Source: an uncultured Bacteroidales bacterium (GTDB taxonomy: Bacteria; Bacteroidota; Bacteroidia; Bacteroidales; UBA932). From it: a stretch of 64,000 nucleotides of DNA. The stretch spans positions 1-64,000 of the forward strand of contig CALVAG010000002.1 in the NCBI GenBank assembly GCA_944325445.1, read 5' to 3'. This document shows positions 38,384 through 46,292 of this stretch, piece by piece. Position 1 is the stretch's first letter, and each line of letters opens with the position of its first letter. Below the pieces are notes generated by a model, which saw nothing but the letters and a program-made list of their open reading frames with translations, searched no databases and had not been told where the DNA came from. Position numbers and translations under genes: made by a program.

Positions 38384-38695
38384 TTAAAGCCAGCCAAGTT
38401 CGGCCAAAGCCTCTTCGCTCATCCTGCTCTTGTCCCAGACAGGTTCGAATACAAGCTCTATTGCGGTATCCGTTACACCCGGGACATCCTTTACAGCCTC
38501 ATAGACATTTTCCACAAGGTCGTCTGCCAGCGGACAATTGGGAGCGGTAAGCGTCATCTTTATCGAAACCTTATGGTCATCATCTATCTTTATCTCGTAT
38601 ATAAGACCCAAATCATAAATATTTACCGGAATTTCAGGGTCATAAACCTGCCGCAGTGCCCTTACGACATCCCGCTGCAAACTCTCTGTTGTCAT
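38384..38695 (-). CDS. MIP18/SufT-family (DUF59) protein
   Basis: The 103-aa protein matches the MIP18 family, which includes SufT and PaaD and acts in iron-sulfur cluster maturation. Conserved features are the N-terminal YDPEIPVNIYDLGLIY and TLTAPNCPLADDLVENV with the family cysteine. Its place directly behind sufE (16-bp gap) supports a SufT-like role rather than a phenylacetate role. Confidence 0.87.
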   Translation of the reverse strand: MTTESLQRDVVRALRQVYDPEIPVNIYDLGLIYEIKIDDDHKVSIKMTLTAPNCPLADDLVENVYEAVKDVPGVTDTAIELVFEPVWDKSRMSEEALAELGWL

Positions 38696-38711
38696 GGCTT
38701 ATTCCTCCAAA

Positions 38712-39128
38712 TTACTTGTTCATATAGGCCAGAGCATATGCCCTTATCTGCTTTATCATGGATACCAGGCCGTTTGCACGCGTTGGCGAAAGATTATCCT
38801 GCAGGCCTATCTTTTGGATAAACGAAAGGTCAGACTCCATAATATCCTTAGGTGTCTGTCCGTTATATACTCTTATTAAAAGTGAAATTATGCCTTTTGT
38901 GATTATTGCGTCGCTGTCGGCTGAAAAATAGAGTTTTCCATCTGAATAACTGCAATCCAGCCAGACCCTGCTTTGGCATCCCTTTATTAAATTGTTTTCG
39001 TTTTTCGCGCTCTCCGCAATCGGAGGTACGTTTTTGCCGAGTTCTATGATATATTCATACTTGTCCATCCAGTCTGTAAATACAGAGAACTCTTCAACAA
39101 TGCCATCTTCTGTCTCCTGAATAGTCAT
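38712..39128 (-). CDS. sufE: Cysteine desulfuration protein SufE
   Basis: The start at 39128 gives 138 aa; the longer frame runs through the tRNA-Thr gene. The protein accepts persulfide sulfur from SufS on Cys51, in LIKGCQSRVWL, and passes it to SufB. It lies 23 bases downstream of tRNA-Thr on the same strand with no terminator between. The likely promoter is that of the tRNA. sufS is just upstream of the tRNA. Confidence 0.94.
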   Translation of the reverse strand: MTIQETEDGIVEEFSVFTDWMDKYEYIIELGKNVPPIAESAKNENNLIKGCQSRVWLDCSYSDGKLYFSADSDAIITKGIISLLIRVYNGQTPKDIMESDLSFIQKIGLQDNLSPTRANGLVSMIKQIRAYALAYMNK

Positions 39129-39151
39129 ATATCTGTAAACTTCAGCTTTAG

Positions 39152-39224
39152 AGCCTGATAGTGGAATCGAACCACCAACCTCATACTTACGAAATATGTG
39201 CTCTGCCAATTGAGCTAATCAGGC
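39152..39224 (-). tRNA. tRNA-Thr(CGT)
   Basis: The 73-nt minus-strand gene has acceptor stem GCCTGAT / ATCAGGC, D arm GCTC / GAGC, anticodon stem CATAT / GTATG with loop TTCGTAA giving CGT (codon ACG), and T arm GGTGG / CCACT. The discriminator is U, and CCA is not encoded. It lies between sufS and sufE on their strand and has its own promoter. Confidence 0.94.
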
Positions 39225-39234
39225 ATTTACGGTG

Positions 39235-39266
39235 CAAACATACATAAAAGCCGAGCGTAATGCAAA
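39235..39266 (-). promoter_or_regulatory. Promoter of tRNA-Thr (and probably sufE onward)
   Basis: On the minus strand, TTTG (39263-39266), a 20-base spacer and TATGTTTG (39235-39242) match the Bacteroidota -33/-7 pattern, 11 bases before the tRNA. Confidence 0.75.
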
Positions 39267-39310
39267 TTTATTTACAATTGTGCGGCGCAGCAATATCCGA
39301 CGATTTATTT

Positions 39311-40543
39311 TTATCTCAGCATTTTGACAACCCTTTTCAAAGAATCTGCAAAATAGGCCGCCTCCTCCAATGTATTGTACGGAGCAAACGAAGCACGGAC
39401 CATTCCTGTTACACCGTAACGGTCCATAAGCGGTTCGGAACACATCTGGCCGGAGCGTACTGCAATACCCAGTTTATCGAGCATCTGCGCAATATCAGAA
39501 GAGTTACACCCCTCGATGCTGAAAGAGAAAAGAGGTATTTTATCCCCGGATGTGCCGTACAGTGTAAGCCCCTCTATTTCACGCAAGGCATCAGGAAGAT
39601 ATGCAAGAATTGCGGCTTCCTCCTCTTTTACCGCCCTGCCCCGCTCACCGGAATCGAGTGCGGCGGCAAAATCAAGAGCCGGAGCCAGAGCGGCGGCGGC
39701 TATGAAATTCGGAGTCCCGGCCTCGAATTTCAATGGCAGCGGTGCGTATGTTGTCTTTTCATAAGTTACGGTCTCCACCATTTCACCGCCGCCCATATAT
39801 GGCGGCATCTGATTCAGCAAATCGGATTTGCCATACAGCACGCCGCTGCCGGTCTCACCGTAAACCTTGTGGCCAGAAAATGCATAGAAATCACAATCAA
39901 TAGCCTGCACGTCCACTTTAGCATGCACTATGCCCTGGGCTCCGTCTATTAGAACCTTAACTCCTTTGGCATGGGCTATTCCGACTATTTGCCTTACATC
40001 GTTCACCACTCCCAGAACATTGGAGATATGGGTCACCGCCACAAGCCTTGTATCCGGGCCGATAAGAGAATCAAGCTTTTCTATCTCCAGCCGCCCGCTG
40101 TCGTCTACCGGAAGGACCTTCAACCTCGCCCCGGCCCTTTCGCATGCCATCTGCCACGGGACTATGTTGGAATGGTGCGAATCGCCGGCAATGACTACAG
40201 AATCGCCGTTTTTCAGGAATTTGTAACAGAAACTGCTCGCAACGAGGTTTATGGCGGCTGTCGCACCGGACGTGAATATTATATTCTCCCTGTCGGGAGC
40301 ATTTATATATTGTCTGGCACGTTCGCGCGCCTGCTCGTAAAGCATGGTTGCCTGCTCGCTCAAATAGTGCATTGCGCGGTGGACATTGCCGTTCAACCCG
40401 CTGTTCATCATATTCACCATCTCTATCACCTGAACCGGTTTCTGAGAGGTCGCCGCATTATCGAGATAGACAAGAGGCTTTCCGTACACCTGCTGTGAAA
40501 GCGCCGGCACCGCGGCCCTAATATCTTCCAATATCCTGTTCAT
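39311..40543 (-). CDS. sufS: Cysteine desulfurase SufS
   Basis: The start at 40543 (MNRILEDIRA) gives 410 aa. The PLP enzyme removes sulfur from cysteine for iron-sulfur assembly. The PLP lysine is Lys226 in SGHKVYG, substrate- and PLP-binding HHSNIVPW is near 123-130, and the catalytic Cys368 lies in VRSGQMCSEP. The compact Cys loop is of the SufS (group II) type, which needs SufE, encoded just downstream. The promoter box overlaps the start region, suggesting a near-leaderless mRNA. Confidence 0.95.
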   Translation of the reverse strand: MNRILEDIRAAVPALSQQVYGKPLVYLDNAATSQKPVQVIEMVNMMNSGLNGNVHRAMHYLSEQATMLYEQARERARQYINAPDRENIIFTSGATAAINLVASSFCYKFLKNGDSVVIAGDSHHSNIVPWQMACERAGARLKVLPVDDSGRLEIEKLDSLIGPDTRLVAVTHISNVLGVVNDVRQIVGIAHAKGVKVLIDGAQGIVHAKVDVQAIDCDFYAFSGHKVYGETGSGVLYGKSDLLNQMPPYMGGGEMVETVTYEKTTYAPLPLKFEAGTPNFIAAAALAPALDFAAALDSGERGRAVKEEEAAILAYLPDALREIEGLTLYGTSGDKIPLFSFSIEGCNSSDIAQMLDKLGIAVRSGQMCSEPLMDRYGVTGMVRASFAPYNTLEEAAYFADSLKRVVKMLR

Positions 40544-40547
40544 ACTG

Positions 40548-40555
40548 CAAAAATA
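40548..40555 (-). promoter_or_regulatory. Possible promoter box of sufS
   Basis: The minus strand reads TATTTTTG, ending 4 nt before the sufS ATG, so transcription would begin at or next to the start codon. Confidence 0.4.
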
Positions 40556-40587
40556 GAAACAAACTTTTTCTTTCCATATAAATAACA

Positions 40588-40595
40588 TAATTTTG
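40588..40595 (+). promoter_or_regulatory. Promoter -7 box of ruvA
   Basis: TAATTTTG lies 35 nt before the ruvA start. Confidence 0.55.
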
Positions 40596-40630
40596 CAATC
40601 AATGTTTTAAAAGGGCTAATACAAGAGGAT

Positions 40631-41224
40631 ATGTACGATTTCATAAAAGGCCGGATTGTGGAAATAATGCCCACATACGTTGTTGTGGAAAACAACGGGA
40701 TAGGCTACAGGCTCCAGATTTCGCTCCAGACATTTACAGACATCCAGTCGCTCACGGAGGTAAAACTCTACATTTACCACTATCTCCGCGAAGACCAGGA
40801 GCTATGGTACGGTTTTTTCAGCTCTCAAGAGCGCGATATATTTCTGCTTCTCATAGGAATTTCCGGAATCGGCCCCAATATGGCCCGCACCATTCTATCT
40901 TCAATGACATTCGAAGAGCTCAGGGAGGCGATACTTACCGGAAACGAAACCCGGATAAAAAGTATCAAGGGAGTAGGGCTAAAAACCGCACAGAGAATCA
41001 TAATAGAACTTCGTGACAAAATCGCAAAAGGAGGCGATTCAGAAGGATTTGCCGCTGCAGCCCTCTCTTTCAACAATCCGCAAAAAGAAGAAGCCATTGC
41101 AGCCCTGCTTGTGCTCGGATTTCCAAAGAACCAATCGGAAAAAGCTGTCAATACCGTCTTTAAGGAGCATCCCGACAGTAAAGTGGACGAGCTCATAAAA
41201 TTGGCCATGAGACAACTTCTATGA
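40631..41224 (+). CDS. ruvA: Holliday junction DNA helicase subunit RuvA
   Basis: The 197-aa protein binds four-way junctions and loads RuvB. It has the N-terminal OB fold (MYDFIKGRIVEIMPTYVVVE), helix-hairpin-helix regions (LIGISGIGPNMARTIL, IKGVGLKTAQRIIIEL) and the C-terminal RuvB-contacting domain (about 150-197). ruvB is 20 kb away at 61.2-62.2 kb and ruvC is not in the window. The stop overlaps the start of the MATE gene (ATGA). Confidence 0.96.
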   Translation: MYDFIKGRIVEIMPTYVVVENNGIGYRLQISLQTFTDIQSLTEVKLYIYHYLREDQELWYGFFSSQERDIFLLLIGISGIGPNMARTILSSMTFEELREAILTGNETRIKSIKGVGLKTAQRIIIELRDKIAKGGDSEGFAAAALSFNNPQKEEAIAALLVLGFPKNQSEKAVNTVFKEHPDSKVDELIKLAMRQLL

Positions 41225-42582
41225 CCGCAGCAAACAGTGTAATCGAAAAGGGAGACCTTACACGAGGCCCCATAACCTCCACCCTGCTGAAATTCACGAT
41301 GCCGATGATGGCCTGCTCGCTTTTGCAGCAGTGCTACAATATTGCAGATACCCTTATCGTGGGGCAATTCCTGGGAACCGGGGCCCTTGCCGCAGTCGGC
41401 TCCGCCTATGCGTTCATGGTCTTTCTCACTTCGATTCTAATAGGCCTTTCGCTGGGAAGCGGTACTCTTTTCTCCATGCTTTACGGTGCAGCAGACAAGC
41501 CGGAACTCAGAAGATATATCTTTACCTCCTTTATTCTGACAGGTTCTGTCGCACTCTTTCTCGCCGTGGCCGCCTTCAGCATGCTGCATCCCATTTTGAG
41601 AATGTTGCAGACTCCGCAAGAGATTTACTCCATGATGTACGACTATCTTTGGATAATCTTCTGCGGCATACTCTTTACATTTCTCTATAATTTCTATACC
41701 GCCCTGCTGCGCGCCGTAGGGGATTCGGTAACGCCGCTCTGGTTTCTTACAGCCTCTGTCATCATGAATATAGGCCTGGACCTGCTCTTTATCCTCTCAT
41801 TCGGATGGGGAATAAAAGGCGCCGCCTGGGCAACGGTAATTTCACAGGCAACTGCCGGCATAGGTATAATGGCCTACACTTTGCTGAAAAGACCCGAACT
41901 TAGGGTAAAACGTGAAGAGATGCGGTTTAATTCAAAGTCCGTAAAGCAAATAGCTGTATTCTCCTCATTGACATGCATACAACAGTCTGTAATGAACTTT
42001 GGCATATTGCTGGTCCAAGGCCTTGTAAACAGTTTCGGAACAGCGGTAATGGCGGCATTCGCCGCTGCCGTAAAGATAGATTCCTTTGCATATATGCCCG
42101 TACAGGAGTTCGGAAACGCCTTTTCTACATTTGTAGCCCAGAACTTCGGCGCACAAAAACGTGAAAGGATAAAACGCGGAGTCAGAAGTGCATTCCTGAC
42201 TACGGTCCTTTTTTCCCTTGCAGTCTCCGCATCGGTCGTGATTTTTGCCAGAGAGCTGATGCTTATTTTCATAAAGCCTTCTGAAACGGAAATTCTCTCT
42301 GTCGGCATCGATTATTTGAGAACCGAAGGAGCCTTTTATGTGGGAATAGGCATACTTTTCCTGCTTTACGGTTACTACAGGGCTATCGACAAGCCGGCCA
42401 TGTCGGTCGTACTCACCGTTCTTTCGCTCGGGACAAGAGTTGCACTGGCCTACTGGGGCGCCTCCATTGCATCGATAGGCGTGGACGGTATCTGGTGGTC
42501 TATCCCCATAGGCTGGGCCATTGCAGATTTCGTAGGAATCGCCTGCTATAAAAAGTATTTTCCCAAGTTCGGGAAACAATAG
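41221..42582 (+). CDS. MATE-family efflux transporter
   Basis: The 453-aa inner-membrane protein has 12 predicted helices in two repeats, with the MATE pattern [31 protein letters not shown] in the first helix region and [24 protein letters not shown] in the middle. Members export drugs or metabolites using sodium or proton gradients; the substrate here is unknown. The start overlaps the ruvA stop. Confidence 0.92.
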   Translation: MTAANSVIEKGDLTRGPITSTLLKFTMPMMACSLLQQCYNIADTLIVGQFLGTGALAAVGSAYAFMVFLTSILIGLSLGSGTLFSMLYGAADKPELRRYIFTSFILTGSVALFLAVAAFSMLHPILRMLQTPQEIYSMMYDYLWIIFCGILFTFLYNFYTALLRAVGDSVTPLWFLTASVIMNIGLDLLFILSFGWGIKGAAWATVISQATAGIGIMAYTLLKRPELRVKREEMRFNSKSVKQIAVFSSLTCIQQSVMNFGILLVQGLVNSFGTAVMAAFAAAVKIDSFAYMPVQEFGNAFSTFVAQNFGAQKRERIKRGVRSAFLTTVLFSLAVSASVVIFARELMLIFIKPSETEILSVGIDYLRTEGAFYVGIGILFLLYGYYRAIDKPAMSVVLTVLSLGTRVALAYWGASIASIGVDGIWWSIPIGWAIADFVGIACYKKYFPKFGKQ

Positions 42583-42592
42583 AAAAAATTTA

Positions 42593-42600
42593 TAAATTTG
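42593..42600 (+). promoter_or_regulatory. Promoter -7 box of gcvH
   Basis: TAAATTTG lies 36 nt before the gcvH start. Confidence 0.6.
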
Positions 42601-42635
42601 TCTCGCATAGAGAACAAACATTAAAAGGCAGAAAC

Positions 42636-43013
42636 ATGAATATTCCTGAAAATTTGAAATACTCTCAAGACCATGAATGGGTAAGAGTTGAGGGTAATGT
42701 AGCAGTTGTAGGTATTACGGACTATGCCCAGAGCGAATTGGGCGACATCGTATTCGTAGATATCCAGACAGAGGGCGAAGAGCTGCAGCAAGGCGAACTC
42801 TTCGGCAATATCGAAGCAGTAAAGACAGTTGCCGATGCCCTTATGCCTGTTTCCGGAAAAGTGATAGAGGTCAATTCCGAACTGGAAGGCGCTCCTGAAT
42901 CCGTAAATTCAGACCCTTACGGAAAAGGATGGATGATAAAGGTCGAAATGTCTGCTCCGGATGAGTTGGAAGGGCTGCTCGACGCTGCTGCATACGAAAA
43001 GATTTGCGAATAA
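42636..43013 (+). CDS. gcvH: Glycine cleavage system H protein
   Basis: The 125-aa lipoyl carrier shuttles the methylamine group of glycine. The lipoylated lysine is Lys63 in [12 protein letters not shown]. The N-terminal [11 protein letters not shown] and C-terminal GWMIKVEMS are typical. None of gcvP, gcvT or lpd is adjacent, so the rest of the system must be elsewhere. Confidence 0.96.
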   Translation: MNIPENLKYSQDHEWVRVEGNVAVVGITDYAQSELGDIVFVDIQTEGEELQQGELFGNIEAVKTVADALMPVSGKVIEVNSELEGAPESVNSDPYGKGWMIKVEMSAPDELEGLLDAAAYEKICE

Positions 43014-43036
43014 CCGTTTGCAGATCCAAGTCTTTT

Positions 43037-43071
43037 AGAGGCGGCTATCCTATAAGATGGCCGTCTCTTTT
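43037..43071 (+). terminator. Terminator of gcvH
   Basis: A 13-bp stem (AGAGGCGGCTATC / GATGGCCGTCTCT, two G-T pairs) is followed by TTT. It begins 23 nt after the stop codon. Confidence 0.75.
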
Positions 43072-43085
43072 AAATAGCCCGCAAT

Positions 43086-44222
43086 ATGAAAAAATGCACC
43101 TTCATTCTTCTTTTTCTCCTGAGCCTTACTGCAATCGAGTCAAACGGACAGAAAAGGGCAGAGATAAAACTCTACAATACCGCACTTGAAAACGGAGATC
43201 TGGCTTCATTCAAAAGATTTCTGGCAAAATATCCGGAATCTGTCTTTGCGGCCGTAATCCAAAACAAGATAGATTCCGTGATTACAGCGGCCAACACTAC
43301 GCAACGGACCGCAGCTCAGGCAACCGAAATCTTTTCCGGATTTGGGTACAAAACTTTTCTGGCAGCTCCGTACAGAAGAGACAATATCGAATATATACTT
43401 GGAATCGCCCGAACCGCAGAGAATATTGCGGCCATAACGTTGCGCGAAACCGGCACGGCATGGGAGCAGGCAAGGAGAATCGATTATCCCGTCTACACCA
43501 ACGACCCGTCGCTCGACAAATTCAGCTTTGTTTCGGACTCGCTCCAACCTGTCACCATAGAAAACAGGCTCTATTTTGCATTTGTCTACAAAAACACTTC
43601 AGACAAGACCGACAGCCGGACAAAATGGAAAAACGGAAATATCGAAATTATATTCAACCTATGCCCCGCAGCGGCTGATTCTACACTCTATAACGCAATG
43701 TTTGCAGGGGAAACGACAGATAGCTGCCTTATAGAGGGCAACTGCATGGAAGCGACCCAGTCCGGCGCCGGAGCGGCTCCGCAAATGGACTTTCTATTGC
43801 AGCAAATCAAGGAGTCCAAAAATCTTGTACCTTTTTCAAATGAAAGGGCAGCACAGAAAAACGCTATTTCAAACTGGTACAAAAGAAATCCCGAAGGGGC
43901 AGAAGATTTAACTTTTATAGCTGTCAATGAGAATAATCCTATTGTCGATTTATATAAAGAAAGTAAATACACAGATAAATCAAATTCATATTCAGCTGCT
44001 TTAATTGAATGTATGCAAACGACACTTATATGTGTATATGCTAATGAAACATCTCAATATCTGCTTGTTTGGTGCGAACCTGCCGTAGACAAGGAGGATA
44101 TAAAGGCAAAATACCTGAATACAATCTATTTTGAGGGTGACGGGTCACTGGTCCTCTACTACGACCAAAACCATAAAATGATAAAAGAGCGTATAAACAT
44201 TCCGGCAAGAAAAAAACAATAA
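43086..44222 (+). CDS. Exported protein of unknown function
   Basis: The 378-aa product has a signal peptide (MKKCTFILLFLLSLTAIES, ending near Asn20-Gly21). I do not recognise a family. The N-terminal 40 residues after cleavage (ALENGDLASFKRFLAKYPES) look like a short TPR-type helix pair. The rest is mixed alpha/beta with cysteines at NLCPAA, DSCLIEGNCM, IECMQ, LICVY and VWCEP, which could form disulfides in the periplasm. Bases 43905-44070 are clearly more AT-rich than the rest of the gene. It sits before the threonine aldolase gene with a 4-bp gap. Confidence 0.7.
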   Translation: MKKCTFILLFLLSLTAIESNGQKRAEIKLYNTALENGDLASFKRFLAKYPESVFAAVIQNKIDSVITAANTTQRTAAQATEIFSGFGYKTFLAAPYRRDNIEYILGIARTAENIAAITLRETGTAWEQARRIDYPVYTNDPSLDKFSFVSDSLQPVTIENRLYFAFVYKNTSDKTDSRTKWKNGNIEIIFNLCPAAADSTLYNAMFAGETTDSCLIEGNCMEATQSGAGAAPQMDFLLQQIKESKNLVPFSNERAAQKNAISNWYKRNPEGAEDLTFIAVNENNPIVDLYKESKYTDKSNSYSAALIECMQTTLICVYANETSQYLLVWCEPAVDKEDIKAKYLNTIYFEGDGSLVLYYDQNHKMIKERINIPARKKQ

Positions 44223-44226
44223 TATT

Positions 44227-45285
44227 ATGGCAACAATGAAGCATAGTTTCGGAAGTGACAACCATTCAGGTGTCCACCCGGTTATAATGGAGGCTATTGT
44301 AAAGGAAAACAACGGATTCAGAACCTCATACGGAGCAGATGACTATACATGCTCCGTCCTCAAAAGAGTGGAGGATCTTTTAGGAGGAGACTGCAAGGCG
44401 CTCTTTGTACTGAACGGTACCGGTGCAAATGTCATTGCACTTGCCCCGTTCCTGAAAAGTTTCAATTCCATTCTCGCCCCTGCAACGGCACATATAAATG
44501 TAGACGAATGCGGAGCACCAGACAAATTCTCTTCATCGAAAATCATCCCGTTGCAGCATATAGATGGTAAAGTCACGCCTGAAATCGTAAAGGGAACTTT
44601 TACAGACTTCGGAGACCAACATCGCAGCCAGCCGAAAATCCTCTCCATTTCCCAACCGACGGAATTAGGGACGCTCTATACACCGGAAGAGATAAAGGCC
44701 CTCGCCGAACTGATGCATGACAACGGAGGCTACCTGCATATAGACGGATCGAGGATAAGCAATGCCGCAGCAGCGTTGAATTTGTCGGTAAAGGCAATCA
44801 CGGCAGACTGCGACATTGACTCATTATCCTTCGGAGGCACAAAAAACGGTTTGCTGATAGGTGAAGCAGTCGTAATATTCTGCCGTGGAGGGAAAAACCG
44901 TGAAATGGCCGAGTCGCTGTGCTATATAAGAAAACAGGCAACCCAACTTTATTCGAAAAACCGGTTTATAGCAGCCCAATTCGAAGCATATCTATTTGAT
45001 AATCTGTATTTAAAAATGGCCGAGCATTCTAACTGCATGGCAAAATATCTGGCGGGGCAACTGGGACAATTCAGCTGTATAAAAATTTCCAAGAAGGTAG
45101 AGAGCAACGCCGTTTTCGCAACCATGCCCAAAGAGCTTTCAGACAAATTGCATGAAACATATTATTTTTATATCTGGGACGAATCTGTAAACGAGGCGAG
45201 ACTGATGTGCTCGTTCAACACACAGAAAGAAGACATAGACGATTTCATATCATCTATCGGCAAAATCATTGCTGCCGGCAAATGA
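44227..45285 (+). CDS. Low-specificity L-threonine aldolase family protein
   Basis: The 352-aa PLP enzyme belongs to the beta-eliminating lyase fold (type I) and should cleave threonine or related beta-hydroxy amino acids to glycine and an aldehyde. Visible family motifs are FGSDNHSGVHP at the N terminus, YGADDYT, the HIDGSRISNAA block, and the PLP lysine Lys206 in SFGGTKNG. Start could also be 44236. The stop overlaps the next start (ATGA). Confidence 0.88.
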   Translation: MATMKHSFGSDNHSGVHPVIMEAIVKENNGFRTSYGADDYTCSVLKRVEDLLGGDCKALFVLNGTGANVIALAPFLKSFNSILAPATAHINVDECGAPDKFSSSKIIPLQHIDGKVTPEIVKGTFTDFGDQHRSQPKILSISQPTELGTLYTPEEIKALAELMHDNGGYLHIDGSRISNAAAALNLSVKAITADCDIDSLSFGGTKNGLLIGEAVVIFCRGGKNREMAESLCYIRKQATQLYSKNRFIAAQFEAYLFDNLYLKMAEHSNCMAKYLAGQLGQFSCIKISKKVESNAVFATMPKELSDKLHETYYFYIWDESVNEARLMCSFNTQKEDIDDFISSIGKIIAAGK

Positions 45286-46172
45286 ATAGAGACAACGACT
45301 ACATAGGCATAGCGCACAAGAAGGACAAGGAGGCCGTCTATCAGATATGGAAAGATATATTTGTATCGGACAAACTGTATCTCTCCATAATTTTCAATGA
45401 CCTCTACCCCCATCTCACTCCTTTCGTATATAAAAGGGAAAATGAAGTAATGTCGACAGCCTTTGCGCTGCCGGTATCCATTGGCGAAATAAAAGGAGAA
45501 TACATTTACGGTGTCGCCACAAAAGAGAAGGCCAGAGGCGCCGGACTTGCGTCTGCATTAATAAGCCATATCTGCTGCCATTTCAAGGCAATAGGAGAAA
45601 AATTCCTTATTGTACGCCCTGCAGAAGAGCAATTATTTGAATATTATATGAAGCAAGGCTTCACCTTGCCTTTGAGACGGGACGAAATCTGTATGGATTT
45701 AGGAGAGACAGTAGAAGTTCCGGTTATAAAAACCAGGCAAATTTCACAACTTACACCTTCTCTTCTGCAAAAAAGACGTGCAGCGGCAAATGCCCGGCTC
45801 TACATTTGGCCCAAAGAGATTTATAAAGCCATAATAAATCTGACACTTCTCGACAGAGGCTGCACATGCAAATTCCGATACAGGAACAATGACGAATATA
45901 TAATAGCCCATGCAGATTATAGCACTCCAGACTGTGTGATTATCGAAGAGACATCTCTCTTTCTTGGGAAGGAGAACAATCTTGCAGATAAAACAATTTA
46001 CAAATTGCTCAGGGAGGCAGCCATTGCAGTAAATGAAAGAAGTGAAAAGATTATCATATATGCTCCTGCGACACAGAGGGGAATCCGTTTTGCATTGATC
46101 AAGCCCTTAACCTCCTCCGCACATATTATAGAAAAACTCCGAACAGGCTTTTTCAATTTCACCTTAGAATAA
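45282..46172 (+). CDS. GNAT-family N-acetyltransferase
   Basis: The ATG at 45282 overlaps the aldolase stop and gives 296 aa. The acetyl-CoA-binding region is at about 80-115 (YIYGVATKEKARGAGLASALISH), fitting the GNAT motif A pattern. The C-terminal half (about 150-296) resembles a second, degenerate GNAT or sterol-carrier-like domain. The substrate is unknown. Confidence 0.82.
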   Translation: MNRDNDYIGIAHKKDKEAVYQIWKDIFVSDKLYLSIIFNDLYPHLTPFVYKRENEVMSTAFALPVSIGEIKGEYIYGVATKEKARGAGLASALISHICCHFKAIGEKFLIVRPAEEQLFEYYMKQGFTLPLRRDEICMDLGETVEVPVIKTRQISQLTPSLLQKRRAAANARLYIWPKEIYKAIINLTLLDRGCTCKFRYRNNDEYIIAHADYSTPDCVIIEETSLFLGKENNLADKTIYKLLREAAIAVNERSEKIIIYAPATQRGIRFALIKPLTSSAHIIEKLRTGFFNFTLE

Positions 46173-46245
46173 AGAGTAGAAATAAAATATATTTTTACAC
46201 TATTTCTTAAAAAATTAGCACTTTTTATTTAAAGTTATTATACAT

Positions 46246-46261
46246 TGTTCCCCGTGGAACA
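46246..46261 (+). other. parS-like site 1
   Basis: TGTTCCCCGTGGAACA differs at one position from the palindrome TGTTCCACGTGGAACA, which fits the widely conserved bacterial parS consensus recognised by ParB. It lies in the 120-bp gap between the GNAT gene and mnmG. An 18-base version is repeated exactly, inverted, at site 2. Confidence 0.6.
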
Positions 46262-46292
46262 ATTTGCAATAATTTTCCGACATAATATAAAA

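Noticed and set aside
46245..46262. TTGTTCC-CCGT-GGAACAA as a rho-independent terminator after the GNAT gene or mnmG
   Set aside because: It has no proper T-run on either side, and the same 18-mer recurs inside the mnmG coding sequence, so a parS-like site fits better.
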